DNA from: JAGVSR01 sp031413815
GTDB taxonomy: Bacteria; Pseudomonadota; Alphaproteobacteria; Rhizobiales; Hyphomicrobiaceae
Assembly: GCA_031413815.1 (NCBI GenBank)
Contig: JANOFU010000032.1
Span: forward strand, 1-64,000
Length of the DNA: 64,000 nucleotides
Direction of reading: 5' to 3'
In this document: piece after piece, positions 8,870 to 17,225 of the stretch
Layout of the letters: every line of letters starts with the position of its first letter
How positions within the stretch are numbered: the stretch's first letter is position 1
The notes under the pieces: generated by a model
The model's database searches: none
Told to the model about the DNA's origin: nothing
What the model saw: the letters and a program-made list of their open reading frames with translations, nothing else
Made by a program: the position numbers and the translations under genes

Positions 8870-9889
8870 ATGCTCAAGAACATTGGATTAATCGGTCTCA
8901 TCGCCATGGCGGGACTCGGTGCCTACCTCGGCTACCAGGAATTCCTGGACAAAAAGCCAGAGCCCTCTTCGGCGAGTACGGAGTTGCCGTGGATCGCGGC
9001 CGCACCCGGGCGCGTGGAACCCAAATCCGGCGAACTGCGGATCGGCGCGGGCCTGCTCGGTCGCGTCACCAAGGTCCATGTCAAAGTTGATGAAAAGGTC
9101 GAAGAGGGCGAATTGGTCGTCGAACTCGATGATGCTGAAGCCCGCGCCCGTTTGACGTCCGCGGAAACGCAGGTCGAAGCCTTGCGCGACGAGCGTGAGA
9201 AGTCCCTGGTTGTGGGCCGTGAAGACGTGCGCCGGTCCGAAGACGCGATCTACTCCGCCGAGCGCGCTGTCACCGGCGCGCGCATCGAACTCGACTACGC
9301 GATGGCCGGCAAACGATCCGGCAACGGCACCGATCAGTCGGTGGCTGACGCCCGCAAGCGCTTGACCGACGCCAACGAGCGTCTGGATCGCGAACGCCTC
9401 GCTTACGTTAAGGCACAATCCCGCGGGAACTTGCCCGCTCCCAACCGTGCGGAATCCGGTGTCAGTGCGGCGCGCACAGAAGTGCGCATGGCCGAAGCCT
9501 TGCTCGACAAAACGCGCATCCGTGCGCCTGTTGCCGGGACCATTTTGCAGATGAGCGCCAAGCAGGGCGAAATCGTGGCCCCAAGTCCCGATGCGCCCCT
9601 GTTCCAGATGGGCGACATGACCTCAGTGCGCGTCAAAGCCGAAGTGGATGAAGGCGACGTGTCCAAGATCAAGGTCGGGCAGAAAGCTTTCGTGCGCTCC
9701 TTGAGCTTCCCCGGCGATGAGTTTGAAGGCACGGTCACACGTCTCGCGCCAACCCTCGCTCAACCCAGAATTGGACCGCGGGGTCCGCGCCGTGCGAATG
9801 ACATCGAAGTGCGCGAAGTCACGATCGACATGGATGCTGCTGTTCCCCTCCTGCCCGGCATGCGCGTCGATGCGTTCTTCCGCAAGTAA
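8870..9889 (+). CDS. HlyD family periplasmic adaptor (DevB-like membrane fusion protein)
   Basis: The 339-residue protein has one N-terminal membrane segment (about residues 4-20) and then the adaptor fold: a first lipoyl half (RVEPKSGELRIGAGLLGRV, VDEKVEEGELVVELDDA), a long coiled-coil hairpin of roughly residues 85-190, a second lipoyl half (TRIRAPVAGTILQMSAKQGEIV) and a beta-barrel with VRVKAEVDEGDVSKIKVGQKA. It would bridge inner and outer membranes for export. It is coupled to the ATPase gene just upstream. Substrate unknown. The missing permease makes the pair incomplete within this window. Confidence 0.92.
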   Translation: MLKNIGLIGLIAMAGLGAYLGYQEFLDKKPEPSSASTELPWIAAAPGRVEPKSGELRIGAGLLGRVTKVHVKVDEKVEEGELVVELDDAEARARLTSAETQVEALRDEREKSLVVGREDVRRSEDAIYSAERAVTGARIELDYAMAGKRSGNGTDQSVADARKRLTDANERLDRERLAYVKAQSRGNLPAPNRAESGVSAARTEVRMAEALLDKTRIRAPVAGTILQMSAKQGEIVAPSPDAPLFQMGDMTSVRVKAEVDEGDVSKIKVGQKAFVRSLSFPGDEFEGTVTRLAPTLAQPRIGPRGPRRANDIEVREVTIDMDAAVPLLPGMRVDAFFRK

Positions 9890-10270
9890 GCGGCGGACGG
9901 GATCTCGCGCTCAAGCTTGATGCGGCATAGACCGCACCTTTGACAACCGCGGCATGGCAGCATGACCGCGGTTGTTCGTATGCCGGTGCCTGGCATCAGG
10001 TCCGCATCGCGCGTCGTCACAACACCCCATCCCTGGTGCCAGGCACCGGGACGCCCGAAGTTGGCTACCAATCGGCACCTCCGGTGGCCCGATGCCAGGC
10101 ACCATCGTGGGATGGTGTCTGACACCAGTTCGTTGGACAGCATTCCTCGCGAGGAAAAACACGCATCCTCCTGTCCCGGCGGGAACAGCGAAATCCAGCC
10201 AAGTCCCTCATACTCCTCACTATCGCAACCGAATGGGCCTCAAGGGGCCACAAACGAGGAGTACCAAATC
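9890..10270. other. Repeat-rich intergenic region
   Basis: No gene is supported before 10271. A perfect 10-bp stem ACAACCGCGG / CCGCGGTTGT lies at 9943-9952 and 9966-9975 with a 13-base loop, placed to end transcription of the ATPase-adaptor pair, although no T run follows. Then come four 13-base near-palindromes (see 9985-10126). The last part holds the leader of the small gene at 10271. Confidence 0.6.
9985..10126. repeat. Cluster of four GGTGCC-type short palindromes
   Basis: Copies are at 9985-9997 (GGTGCCTGGCATC), 10035-10047 (GGTGCCAGGCACC), 10091-10103 (GATGCCAGGCACC) and 10114-10126 (GGTGTCTGACACC). They share the inner arms of the larger palindromes at 18627, 19635, 20553 and 47917. 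The spacing is irregular (50, 56 and 23 bases between starts). Confidence 0.7.
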
Positions 10271-10486
10271 ATGAATGGCCGGATTGTGAAATTTTGGGAC
10301 ACATTGGGTCAGGGCGTGATCCGCACAGACGACGGGCGCAAGTACCGGTTCTCCAAGTCGGCGGTTCGCAACCTAAATGGGAAACTTGTGGGTATTGACG
10401 TCGATTTTCTTGTCGAATCGCGCCAACCCAGGGATATCTTTTTGATGTCTGGGTCTCCGTGGTCCGCTTTCGGCGGCGTGCGATAA
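10271..10486 (+). CDS. Small protein with a cold-shock-like (CSD/OB) pattern
   Basis: The 71-residue product starts at the ATG at 10271, preceded by GAGGAG. Its first half, GRIVKFWDTLGQGVIRTDDG followed by KYRFSKSAVRN, has the rhythm of a cold-shock domain (strand, GxGxI, then a basic/aromatic strand), and GIDVDFLVESRQPRDIFLM resembles the last strands of the fold. The RNA-binding motifs KGFGFI and VFVHF are degenerate, so it is not a canonical Csp. The frame is open back to 9962 but that part is repeat-derived. It lies 21 bases before the next gene and is probably cotranscribed. Function unknown; nucleic-acid binding is an inference. Confidence 0.7.
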   Translation: MNGRIVKFWDTLGQGVIRTDDGRKYRFSKSAVRNLNGKLVGIDVDFLVESRQPRDIFLMSGSPWSAFGGVR

Positions 10487-10507
10487 CTGGAAGCGGGATC
10501 GAAAGTC

Positions 10508-10954
10508 ATGTCTCATCAAACCCTCAGCCGATCAGAACCAGCGGCCATTGATTTGACCGACGTGCCGCTCGTGGCGATGCGCGAACTGGCAACCGCCCTG
10601 AAGTTTCTGTCTGCGGATGCCCAGCAGCTGATGCGGCCCGAACACATGACGGAAGACGATCTGCGCCGCGTCGAGCAGACGTTCTGGCAGCGCTGCAATC
10701 GTGACAGAGCCCGCAAGGTCGCCGTTTTGGTGCGCTTGCGCAGCCTTTTGGAGGTATGTCATGCGCGCAGCATTCAAGCCTTGATCGCCGTCCACGGCCA
10801 AGCCGCAGTCTTAGAAGCCTTGGCAGTGGCTGCCACAATGCGGCTCAACACCAACATCGGCTTCAATCCGCAGAAGCTGGCGCGCGCCGTTCAGGCCGCT
10901 CTGAAGACAATCGAATTGCCGGTTGCAACCAACGCACGGCCGCTGGCCGCCTAA
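10508..10954 (+). CDS. Hypothetical protein
   Basis: The 148-residue product has no signal peptide or membrane segment. It looks all-helical, with an Arg-rich centre (RRVEQTFWQRCNRDRARK) and a C-terminal helical block (RLNTNIGFNPQKLARAVQAAL). I do not recognise the family. It follows the CSD-like gene by 21 bases on the same strand. Codon use and the long open frame in a GC-rich background support a real gene, but nothing visible points to a role. Confidence 0.6.
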   Translation: MSHQTLSRSEPAAIDLTDVPLVAMRELATALKFLSADAQQLMRPEHMTEDDLRRVEQTFWQRCNRDRARKVAVLVRLRSLLEVCHARSIQALIAVHGQAAVLEALAVAATMRLNTNIGFNPQKLARAVQAALKTIELPVATNARPLAA

Positions 10955-11020
10955 GACACCCAACCGCCGCCGCAATCTCCCCGCACAATCTGTGATCCAG
11001 GGGATGAACTCGGTCGTTTG

Positions 11021-11167
11021 ATGGGTATGACCAGCGCCGTTTACCTTATTATGTCCTTCCTCGCGGTGTTCCTGCCCGGGCTCGCCATTTTGTGCTGCCG
11101 ATTGACGCTCCTGTCGAGCGTCGCGCCCACTAGTCCTCCTCGCTATCGTAACCACGTCTCCGGCTGA
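11021..11167 (+). CDS. Possible small single-span membrane protein
   Basis: An ATG at 11021 (or 11027) opens a 48-codon frame. After GMTSAVYLIM comes a hydrophobic run of about 20 residues (SFLAVFLPGLAILCC), then a short basic tail ending at the TGA at 11165-11167. No strong ribosome binding site is seen. The pattern fits a small membrane protein but could arise by chance. It lies between the hypothetical gene and the patatin gene. Confidence 0.25.
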   Translation: MGMTSAVYLIMSFLAVFLPGLAILCCRLTLLSSVAPTSPPRYRNHVSG

Positions 11168-11239
11168 TCCGGGGATTTCGCCGTGCGCACCGCCGCCTCT
11201 CGGCTATAGTCGTCCTATCCCTGCAGGACGACCAAAGGC

Positions 11240-13024
11240 ATGCTGCCGCCGATCCCCGACCCGACATTTGCAGACATCGAGTTGTTTTCTGGCTTGAGCG
11301 ACGGCCAGAAAAGCGAGATCGCCGCCTGCTGCGAACTCGAAACCGTCGAGCGGGGGCAAGACCTTGTCCGGCAGGGGGAAGCCGCCGATGCCCTGTACGT
11401 TGTTTCGTCCGGGCGGTTCGCCATTTTGCGCAACGGCCACGATGCACCGGTCACGGAAATCGGAGCCGGCCAACCCATTGGCGAGATCGCGTTCTTGAAT
11501 GGTGGCGTGCGCACAGCGACTGCCCGGGCTTTGCGCGACAGTATCGTGATGCGGCTCGACCGACAGGCCTTCACGGCGGTGTGCACCCGCAATCCGGGTA
11601 TTTGGCACGCGCTGTCGCAAATGCTGGCGCGGCGTCTCGCTGACACTACGGCACTCGCGCAACCGGTGCCAGCCAAAGCCCGGCCGCGCACGATCGCCCT
11701 CATTCCAGCGGGCGGCTCTGACTTGCCCGAGAAGATCGTCAACGGCATCATTCATGTCTTTGCCGCCAATGCCCGCACACGCGTAGTTCGCCCACCGGTG
11801 GTTGGCGAAGCGATCGGCCCGGGCGACCCGCGCGGCGAAGGAGCCGACGCCACGCGGGCCCTCAATGCGCTTGAAAGCCGCCACGACTATGTGCTGCTGC
11901 TGACAGACCCGACGCCGTCGGCCTGGTCGGATAAGGCCATCCATCATGCCGATCTGGTGCTGGCAGTCGGGCACCATGAGGCCGATGCCGCCCCCAACGC
12001 GCTGGAAAAGCTGACCAGCCAGTACCTGCCTCCGTCCGCGCGCCGGCTGGTTCTCGTCCACCCTGCGCGCCGCCGCGTCACTGGCACGTCGCGCTGGCTG
12101 GAAAACCGCACCGTCGCCATGCACCACCACGTCGCCGCCGACAACGACGAGGATATCGCGCGGCTCTTCCGGTTCGTTCACGGCACGGCCCGCGGTCTCA
12201 TCGCGTGCGGGGGCGGCGCTTTGTGTGCCGCTCACGTCGGTGTTTACAAAGCGCTGCTGGAAGCTGGCCATCGCTTCGACATCCTAGGCGGCACATCCGG
12301 CGGCAGCGCCATGATGGCGGGCTTTGCGCTCGGCTCTACACCCGACGACATGGACCGCGCCATCCACGATATGTTCGTCACCCACAAAGCCATGCGCCGC
12401 TATACAGTGCCGCGCTACAGCCTGCTCGACCACACGAACTTTGACCGCCAGCTCGGCGCGTTCTTTGGCGGCGTCGATATCGAGGATATGTGGCAACCGT
12501 TCTTTGCCGTTTCGACCAACCTATCGAGCATGACGCGCCATTGCCATCGCCAAGGCGACCTGTGGACGGCCTTGCGCGCGTCCGCCTCGATCCCTGTGCT
12601 GCTACCGCCTGTCTACACGGAGGACGGCGAGATGCTGGTCGATGGCTGCTTGCTCGATAATGTTCCCGTGCAGCTGATGCACGACATTAAAAGCGGTCCC
12701 AACGTGGTGGTCAGTTTCACGCTGCCGGAGTTGCAACGCTATGAGGTCGACTACGCGGCACTGCCATCCCGAACGGCGCTCCTGCTCCGTGCCATCAACC
12801 CGTTGCGCAAACCGGTGTTGCCGGATGCGCCGGGCCTGCTCTCCGTTCTCACGCGAAGCCTCATGGCCGGGCGGCAGGACTTCAAGCAGCACTTAACGAC
12901 CGGCGACATGCTGCTCGTGCCACCAATCCCGAAGGACATGGGCTTCCTCGACTGGCACCGGCATACCGAGTTGTATGATCTCGGTTATCGTTGGGCGAAA
13001 AGCGAATTGGGACAGGGCGGGTAA
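11240..13024 (+). CDS. Patatin-like phospholipase with N-terminal cyclic-nucleotide-binding domain
   Basis: The 594-residue protein resembles bacterial relatives of neuropathy target esterase. Residues 12-130 form a cNMP-binding beta roll (LFSGLSDGQKSEIAAC, RQGEAADALYVVSSGRF, GQPIGEIAFLNGGVRTATARAL). A middle region of about 150-310 is typical of these proteins and has no catalytic motif. The patatin domain starts near 318 with the oxyanion loop ACGGGALCAAHVGV, then GTSGG with nucleophile Ser353, and the dyad Asp468 in VDGCLLDN. The usual DGG/DGA is DGC here. It should hydrolyse lysophospholipids or similar esters at the membrane, with activity or localisation tuned by a nucleotide. It appears monocistronic. 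Confidence 0.92.
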   Translation: MLPPIPDPTFADIELFSGLSDGQKSEIAACCELETVERGQDLVRQGEAADALYVVSSGRFAILRNGHDAPVTEIGAGQPIGEIAFLNGGVRTATARALRDSIVMRLDRQAFTAVCTRNPGIWHALSQMLARRLADTTALAQPVPAKARPRTIALIPAGGSDLPEKIVNGIIHVFAANARTRVVRPPVVGEAIGPGDPRGEGADATRALNALESRHDYVLLLTDPTPSAWSDKAIHHADLVLAVGHHEADAAPNALEKLTSQYLPPSARRLVLVHPARRRVTGTSRWLENRTVAMHHHVAADNDEDIARLFRFVHGTARGLIACGGGALCAAHVGVYKALLEAGHRFDILGGTSGGSAMMAGFALGSTPDDMDRAIHDMFVTHKAMRRYTVPRYSLLDHTNFDRQLGAFFGGVDIEDMWQPFFAVSTNLSSMTRHCHRQGDLWTALRASASIPVLLPPVYTEDGEMLVDGCLLDNVPVQLMHDIKSGPNVVVSFTLPELQRYEVDYAALPSRTALLLRAINPLRKPVLPDAPGLLSVLTRSLMAGRQDFKQHLTTGDMLLVPPIPKDMGFLDWHRHTELYDLGYRWAKSELGQGG

Positions 13025-13162
13025 TGGCTGCACTTGCCGTGTAGGCCGGACTGAACGAGGTCTTCCCAGGTGACCGTTTGAAGTCCAACACAGTGCCCGC
13101 GGTTTGCCGGACTTCGCTATGGTGCCTCACGATACCCTCGTTCACTCCGGCCTACGCTTCAC

Positions 13163-13508
13163 GCATTGCCGCCGCACCCCGCGATCTTGCCACCCCAAAC
13201 TTTCTGTCATCCCGGCCGAGGCGTTTTTCACGGCGAGAGCCGGGACCCAGGAGAGGTGCCAGCGAAGCCGCCGTGTCATTTTTTCTAAGTGCATTTCGTG
13301 CCTTCGGCGGTTTTGTGCTGGGTCCCGGATCTCGCGCGCAAGTTGGCGCGCTTCGTCCGGGATGACAGAAAGCGGGGTGACTGGGCAGTAGGCAGTCGGC
13401 ACGCAGATTCTGAAGCCGTCTCGTCAACGGCGCAGATTGAATGTCCGGGAAACGACTGCCGGCTGCCGACAGCCGTTTTTGCATTGCTGCCGCACCCAGC
13501 GATCTTGC
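13163..13508. repeat. 28-base direct repeat, two copies
   Basis: The copies at 13163-13190 and 13481-13508 start GCATTGC, continue through GCCGCACCC and end GCGATCTTGC. They agree at 26 of 28 positions by eye (differences at positions 8 and 18). They flank the long palindrome on either side. Confidence 0.7.
13201..13372. repeat. Long imperfect palindromic intergenic repeat
   Basis: The left end TTTCTGTCATCCCGG is mirrored by the right end CCGGGATGACAGAAA, and an inner GCCGGGACCCAG by CTGGGTCCCGGA. The whole is about 172 bases. Elements with GTCATCCCGG...CCGGGATGAC ends and CCGGGACCCAG inside are common intergenic repeats in Rhizobiales. A partial relative may lie at 15648-15705. Confidence 0.75.
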
Positions 13509-13947
13509 GATCCGGGGGTTTGCGATCTGGTCCAGTCCCACCTCCGAGAAAGTTCGGGGAGCGGGGCGCGGTTGCACCGCGGTCTTCCGCAGTGCTTGTG
13601 TAATAGGCGCAACGGCGCCCCGCGTATCAGGCTTCTCAACCGGGGGTCTGAGCTTTTACCCCAGCCTCAACGAGCCACCCTTAACCGGAGACAATTCCGG
13701 GGCCTGCCTCACGACAGGGGGTGAGAACGCCGCGGAAGGGTTGGCTGCGTCAGCCGAGAAGGTCCTTCCGAGCCTGCGCCCGCATCGCGTCACCTAAGCG
13801 CCCCTAGAAGACGCCCCCGAGTGATGCGGGATGGCGCGCAGTATGGGCGAGGTTTGGAGCGCGAGGATAACTTCGGCTATTGAATAGAAGAAATTGCCGG
13901 TTAACGCGGCCATGACGGGAATGGGAGCGTGGAGCGTGGCCGGCACG

Positions 13948-15564
13948 TCACCTCACCACCTGCTTCGCCACGGCCTCTGCCACGCGGATGCCATCGACGC
14001 CTGCGGAGAGGATGCCGCCGGCAAACCCGGCGCCTTCGCCGGCGGGGTAGAGGCCGCGCGTATTGAGGCTTTGGTAAGTGCTGTCGCGCCCTATGCGGAT
14101 CGGAGACGAGGTGCGCGTTTCGACGCCGGTCATGATGGCGTCGGCGAGGGAATAGCCTTTGATCTGGCGTTCAAAGGCAGGGATCGCTTCGCGCATGGCG
14201 GTGACGGCGAACTCCGGCAGGCACTGCGACAGATCGGTGAGCGTGACACCCGGTTTGTAGGATGGGATCACGGTGCCGAGCGCGGTCGATGGCACGCCTG
14301 CCAAAAAATCGCCGGCGCGTTGCGCGGGTGCTTTGTAGGCACTGCCGCCTGCGACGAAGGCGCGCTCTTCCCAGTGCCGCTGATAGGCGATGCCGGCCAG
14401 CGGATGGCCTGGATAATCGACCTCCGGCGTGATGCCGACCACGAGCCCCGCGTTGGCGTTCCATTCCGCGCGCGTGTACTGGCTCATGCCGTTGGTGACG
14501 AGATGGCCGGGCTCGGAGGCCGCCGCCACCACTTGCCCGCCAGGGCACATGCAGAAACTGTAGACGGACCGGCCATTCTTGGCGTGATGGACGAGCTTGT
14601 AATCCGCTGCACCCAGCAGCGGGTGGACGGCGTTGGTGCCGTAGCGGCACTGGTCGATCAGCGCCTGGGGATGCTCGATGCGCACACCAATTGAAAACGG
14701 TTTGGCTTCGATGGCAACACCACGGTCATAGAGCACCTGAAAGGTATCGCGCGAGGAGTGACCAATGGCGAGCACGACGTGATCGGCACGCAGGGTTTCG
14801 CCGTTAGAGAGCTTCAAGCCTCGGATGTGGCGCGTGCCGTTGGAGTTTGATTCTATGTCGAAGTCTTCGACTTTGGTTTCAAACCGGTACTCGCCGCCGA
14901 GCCGCTCAATTTCAGCACGCATATTCTCGACAATGGTAACCAGCCGGAACGTGCCGATATGCGGTTTGGCGACGTAGAGAATTTCGTCCGGTGCACCGGC
15001 CTTGACGAACTCGGTCAGTACCTTGCGGCCGAGATGATTGGGGTCTTTGATCTGGCTGTAGAGTTTGCCATCGGAGAACGTGCCCGCGCCCCCTTCGCCG
15101 TACTGCACGTTGGATTCCGGATTGAGGACCGAGCGCCGCCATAGACCCCAAGTATCTTTGGTGCGCTCGCGAACGGCTTTGCCGCGTTCCAGGATGAGCG
15201 GGCGGAAGCCCATTTGGGCGAGCGTTAACGCAGCGAGCAATCCGCACGGCCCCGTGCCAATGACGACGGGGCGGACCATGAGATTTTCCGGCGCGCGGGC
15301 GACGAATGTGTAGCCCGTATCGGGCGTGAGCGTGACATTCTTGTCGCCCTTGAAGCGCCTAAGCACACCCGATTCATCGCGCAGATCGACGTCAACCGAA
15401 TAGACAAGAAGCGGTGCTGCCTTTCGTCTTGTATCGGCGGCGCGGCGGAACACGGTGAACGACACAAGGTCCTTGGCGGCAAGCGACAGCCGCGCGAGCA
15501 GCGCCGACTTGAGATCGGCGTCACTGTGGTCGAGCGGCAGTTTCAGTTCCGTGACGCGGAGCAT
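13948..15564 (-). CDS. NAD(P)/FAD-dependent oxidoreductase (COG2509-type FAD-dependent dehydrogenase)
   Basis: About 538 residues from the ATG at 15564, where the product begins LRVTELKLPLDHSD as in the family; the frame also opens at 15588. An N-terminal ferredoxin-like region (about 1-95) precedes the FAD site, seen as VVIGTGPCGLLAALTLAQMG with the acidic residue in ILERGK. Further landmarks are YGEGGAGTFSDGKLYS and the C-terminal FAD motif GLYPAGEGAGFAGGILSAGVDG. The substrate is unknown. These soluble flavoproteins are widespread in bacteria and are usually single genes, as here; it is convergent with the patatin gene. Confidence 0.88.
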   Translation of the reverse strand: MLRVTELKLPLDHSDADLKSALLARLSLAAKDLVSFTVFRRAADTRRKAAPLLVYSVDVDLRDESGVLRRFKGDKNVTLTPDTGYTFVARAPENLMVRPVVIGTGPCGLLAALTLAQMGFRPLILERGKAVRERTKDTWGLWRRSVLNPESNVQYGEGGAGTFSDGKLYSQIKDPNHLGRKVLTEFVKAGAPDEILYVAKPHIGTFRLVTIVENMRAEIERLGGEYRFETKVEDFDIESNSNGTRHIRGLKLSNGETLRADHVVLAIGHSSRDTFQVLYDRGVAIEAKPFSIGVRIEHPQALIDQCRYGTNAVHPLLGAADYKLVHHAKNGRSVYSFCMCPGGQVVAAASEPGHLVTNGMSQYTRAEWNANAGLVVGITPEVDYPGHPLAGIAYQRHWEERAFVAGGSAYKAPAQRAGDFLAGVPSTALGTVIPSYKPGVTLTDLSQCLPEFAVTAMREAIPAFERQIKGYSLADAIMTGVETRTSSPIRIGRDSTYQSLNTRGLYPAGEGAGFAGGILSAGVDGIRVAEAVAKQVVR

Positions 15565-15773
15565 TCGTTTCCCATTGGGGTCAGGCACCTACGACAGAAA
15601 ACCCGTCTTCCCAGATGCAGCGCAGCACGAAGTGGTGCGTTGCTGATCCGGGATCCCGCATCTGCGGCGCACCACAAGTGCTGCACCGCGTGCGGGATGA
15701 CGGGTCGTGGTGCTATACCTGCACCGCGGCAGGGTTGACCAGCCTGGGGGCGGCTGAATACTAAAGATGTGGG

Positions 15774-15800
15774 GGGTCAGACCCGCAGGGTCTGACCCCA
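15774..15800. repeat. GGGGTCAGACCC palindrome just upstream of the aminotransferase start
   Basis: GGGGTCAGACCC, loop GCA, GGGTCTGACCCC: a perfect 12-bp stem ending 19 bases before the ATG at 15820. It belongs to the same broad family as the palindromes at 18627 and 63674. In RNA it would form a stable hairpin next to the ribosome binding site (TTTCAGG, about 15805-15811). Confidence 0.75.
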
Positions 15801-15819
15801 TTGTTTCAGGTAAATTCCC

Positions 15820-17211
15820 ATGGTGTCCCAACAAACCGGCGTTCCAGCCCAGCGCGTGCACGACCTGCTCGCGGCCGAACGGGCGCGGTTTGCTGAGCAA
15901 ACCCCGAAATCAATGGCACTCGCGGACCAGGCGGCCGGACATTGGCTGCGCGGCGTGCCCATGCACTGGATGGTCGATTGGGGTACGCCCTATCCGCTGT
16001 TTATTACTGAGGCGCGCGGCGTGACGCTGACCGATGCCGACGGGCGGGAGTATGTGGATTTTTGTTTGGGCGATACGGGTGCCATGTTTGGGCACTCACC
16101 GCCCGCCGTGGCGGACGCCCTTCGCGCGCAAGCCGGCCGCGGATTGACCACGATGTTGCCGGGGCCAGATACGGCGGTGGTCGGCGGGCTGCTGGCGAAG
16201 CGGTTCGGACTTCCCTGCTGGCAGGTGACGGCGACGGCCTCGGACGCCAACCGTTCGGTCATCCGCTGGGCGCGGGCGGCGACGGGGCGGAAGAAGCTGC
16301 TCGTGTTCAACGGCTGTTATCATGGCGCGGTCGATGACACGTTCGTCGTGCTTGAGAATGGCAAAGCCCGCAACCGCCCCGGTCTTGTCGGCGAAGTGCG
16401 TGACGTGGCCGAAAACACGGACGTCATCGAATTCAACGATGTCGCAGCGTTGGAGCGGGTGCTGACGCGCGGCGAGACGGCGCTGGTGCTGGCCGAACCC
16501 GTGATGACCAATTGCGGCATGGTGCTGCCGGAGCCGGGCTATCACGAAGCGCTGCGGCGGCTGACACGCCAGCACGGGGCGCTTTTGTGTATTGATGAAA
16601 CGCACACGATCAGCTCAGGTTCCGGCGGCTATACCGCGACGCACAATCTGCAGCCGGATTTCTTCGTGCTCGGCAAGCCGATTGCAGGCGGCGTTCCGGC
16701 GGCGATTTATGGGTGGACGGCGGCGGTTGATGCCAAAATCCAGGCCTATCTGACCGCCCGCGAGCCGGGCTACAGCGGCATCGGCACAACGTTGTCCGGC
16801 AACGCGCTGCAGTTGGCGTGCATGCGCGCAGTTCTTGAAGATATTCTCACTGATGACGTCTTCGCGCGCGCGATGCCGTTGGCGGAGGATATGGAGCGCG
16901 GCATTGCAGCCCTGATCATGCACCATCAGTTGCCATGGCATGTTGTGCGCGTCGGTTTGCGCGCCGAAATCGTGTCGGCGAAGGAGCATCCGCGCAATGG
17001 CACTGAGGCTCTCCTCTATGCCCACACTGATATCGAGCACGCTTTGCACTTGTATTGCCTCAACCGCGGCGTTGTCATCACGCCGTTCCACAACATGATG
17101 CTGGTGTGCCCCGAAACCCAGCCGGAAGATGTTGCGCAGTTGCTCGACGTGCTCGATAGCGGCATGGCGGAGTTGAGTGGGAAGTCACCGGCGCGCACGT
17201 CATCTGCATGA
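15820..17211 (+). CDS. Class III (PLP-dependent) aminotransferase, glutamate-1-semialdehyde aminomutase-like
   Basis: The 463-residue protein has the class III fold: WRGVTLTDADGREYVDF-like N-terminal strand (here GVTLTDADGREYVDFCLGD), FNGCYHGAVDD, LAEPVMTNCGMVLPEP, the aspartate in CIDETHT and the PLP lysine in LGKPIAGGVPAA. It reads closest to GSA-aminomutase-like aminotransferases of unknown substrate, not the true hemL, which is shorter and differs around the active site. The next gene, a glutamine-synthetase-like ligase, starts 14 bases later, which suggests catabolism of an amine or amino acid through a gamma-glutamyl or related intermediate. A palindromic hairpin stands right upstream. 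Confidence 0.85.
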   Translation: MVSQQTGVPAQRVHDLLAAERARFAEQTPKSMALADQAAGHWLRGVPMHWMVDWGTPYPLFITEARGVTLTDADGREYVDFCLGDTGAMFGHSPPAVADALRAQAGRGLTTMLPGPDTAVVGGLLAKRFGLPCWQVTATASDANRSVIRWARAATGRKKLLVFNGCYHGAVDDTFVVLENGKARNRPGLVGEVRDVAENTDVIEFNDVAALERVLTRGETALVLAEPVMTNCGMVLPEPGYHEALRRLTRQHGALLCIDETHTISSGSGGYTATHNLQPDFFVLGKPIAGGVPAAIYGWTAAVDAKIQAYLTAREPGYSGIGTTLSGNALQLACMRAVLEDILTDDVFARAMPLAEDMERGIAALIMHHQLPWHVVRVGLRAEIVSAKEHPRNGTEALLYAHTDIEHALHLYCLNRGVVITPFHNMMLVCPETQPEDVAQLLDVLDSGMAELSGKSPARTSSA

Positions 17212-17225
17212 CCATCAGGAGATCC

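Larger units (their letters stand above)
13025..13947. other. Gene-free intergenic block with repeats
   Basis: About 920 bases without a credible gene; the open frames run through repeats on both strands. It contains a roughly 170-base imperfect palindrome (13201-13372), a 28-base direct repeat at 13163-13190 and 13481-13508, and an unassigned tail 13600-13947 in which I see nothing. It separates the patatin gene from the convergent FAD-dehydrogenase gene, so it should include terminators for both. Confidence 0.7.

Noticed and set aside
9985..10126. Possible CRISPR array
   Set aside because: The repeats are only 13 bases, imperfect, and unequally spaced, with no cas genes in the window.
9962..10270. 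N-terminal extension of the CSD-like gene by about 100 codons
   Set aside because: The extension is read through short palindromes, and the ATG at 10271 has a proper ribosome binding site.
11204..12271. A 355-codon open frame on the minus strand
   Set aside because: It is antisense to the patatin gene, which has conserved motifs throughout; no similarity is visible in the antisense product.
13078..13797. Several open frames of 85-140 codons in the 13.0-13.9 kb gap
   Set aside because: They run through palindromic and direct repeats on both strands, and none shows a domain or initiation site.
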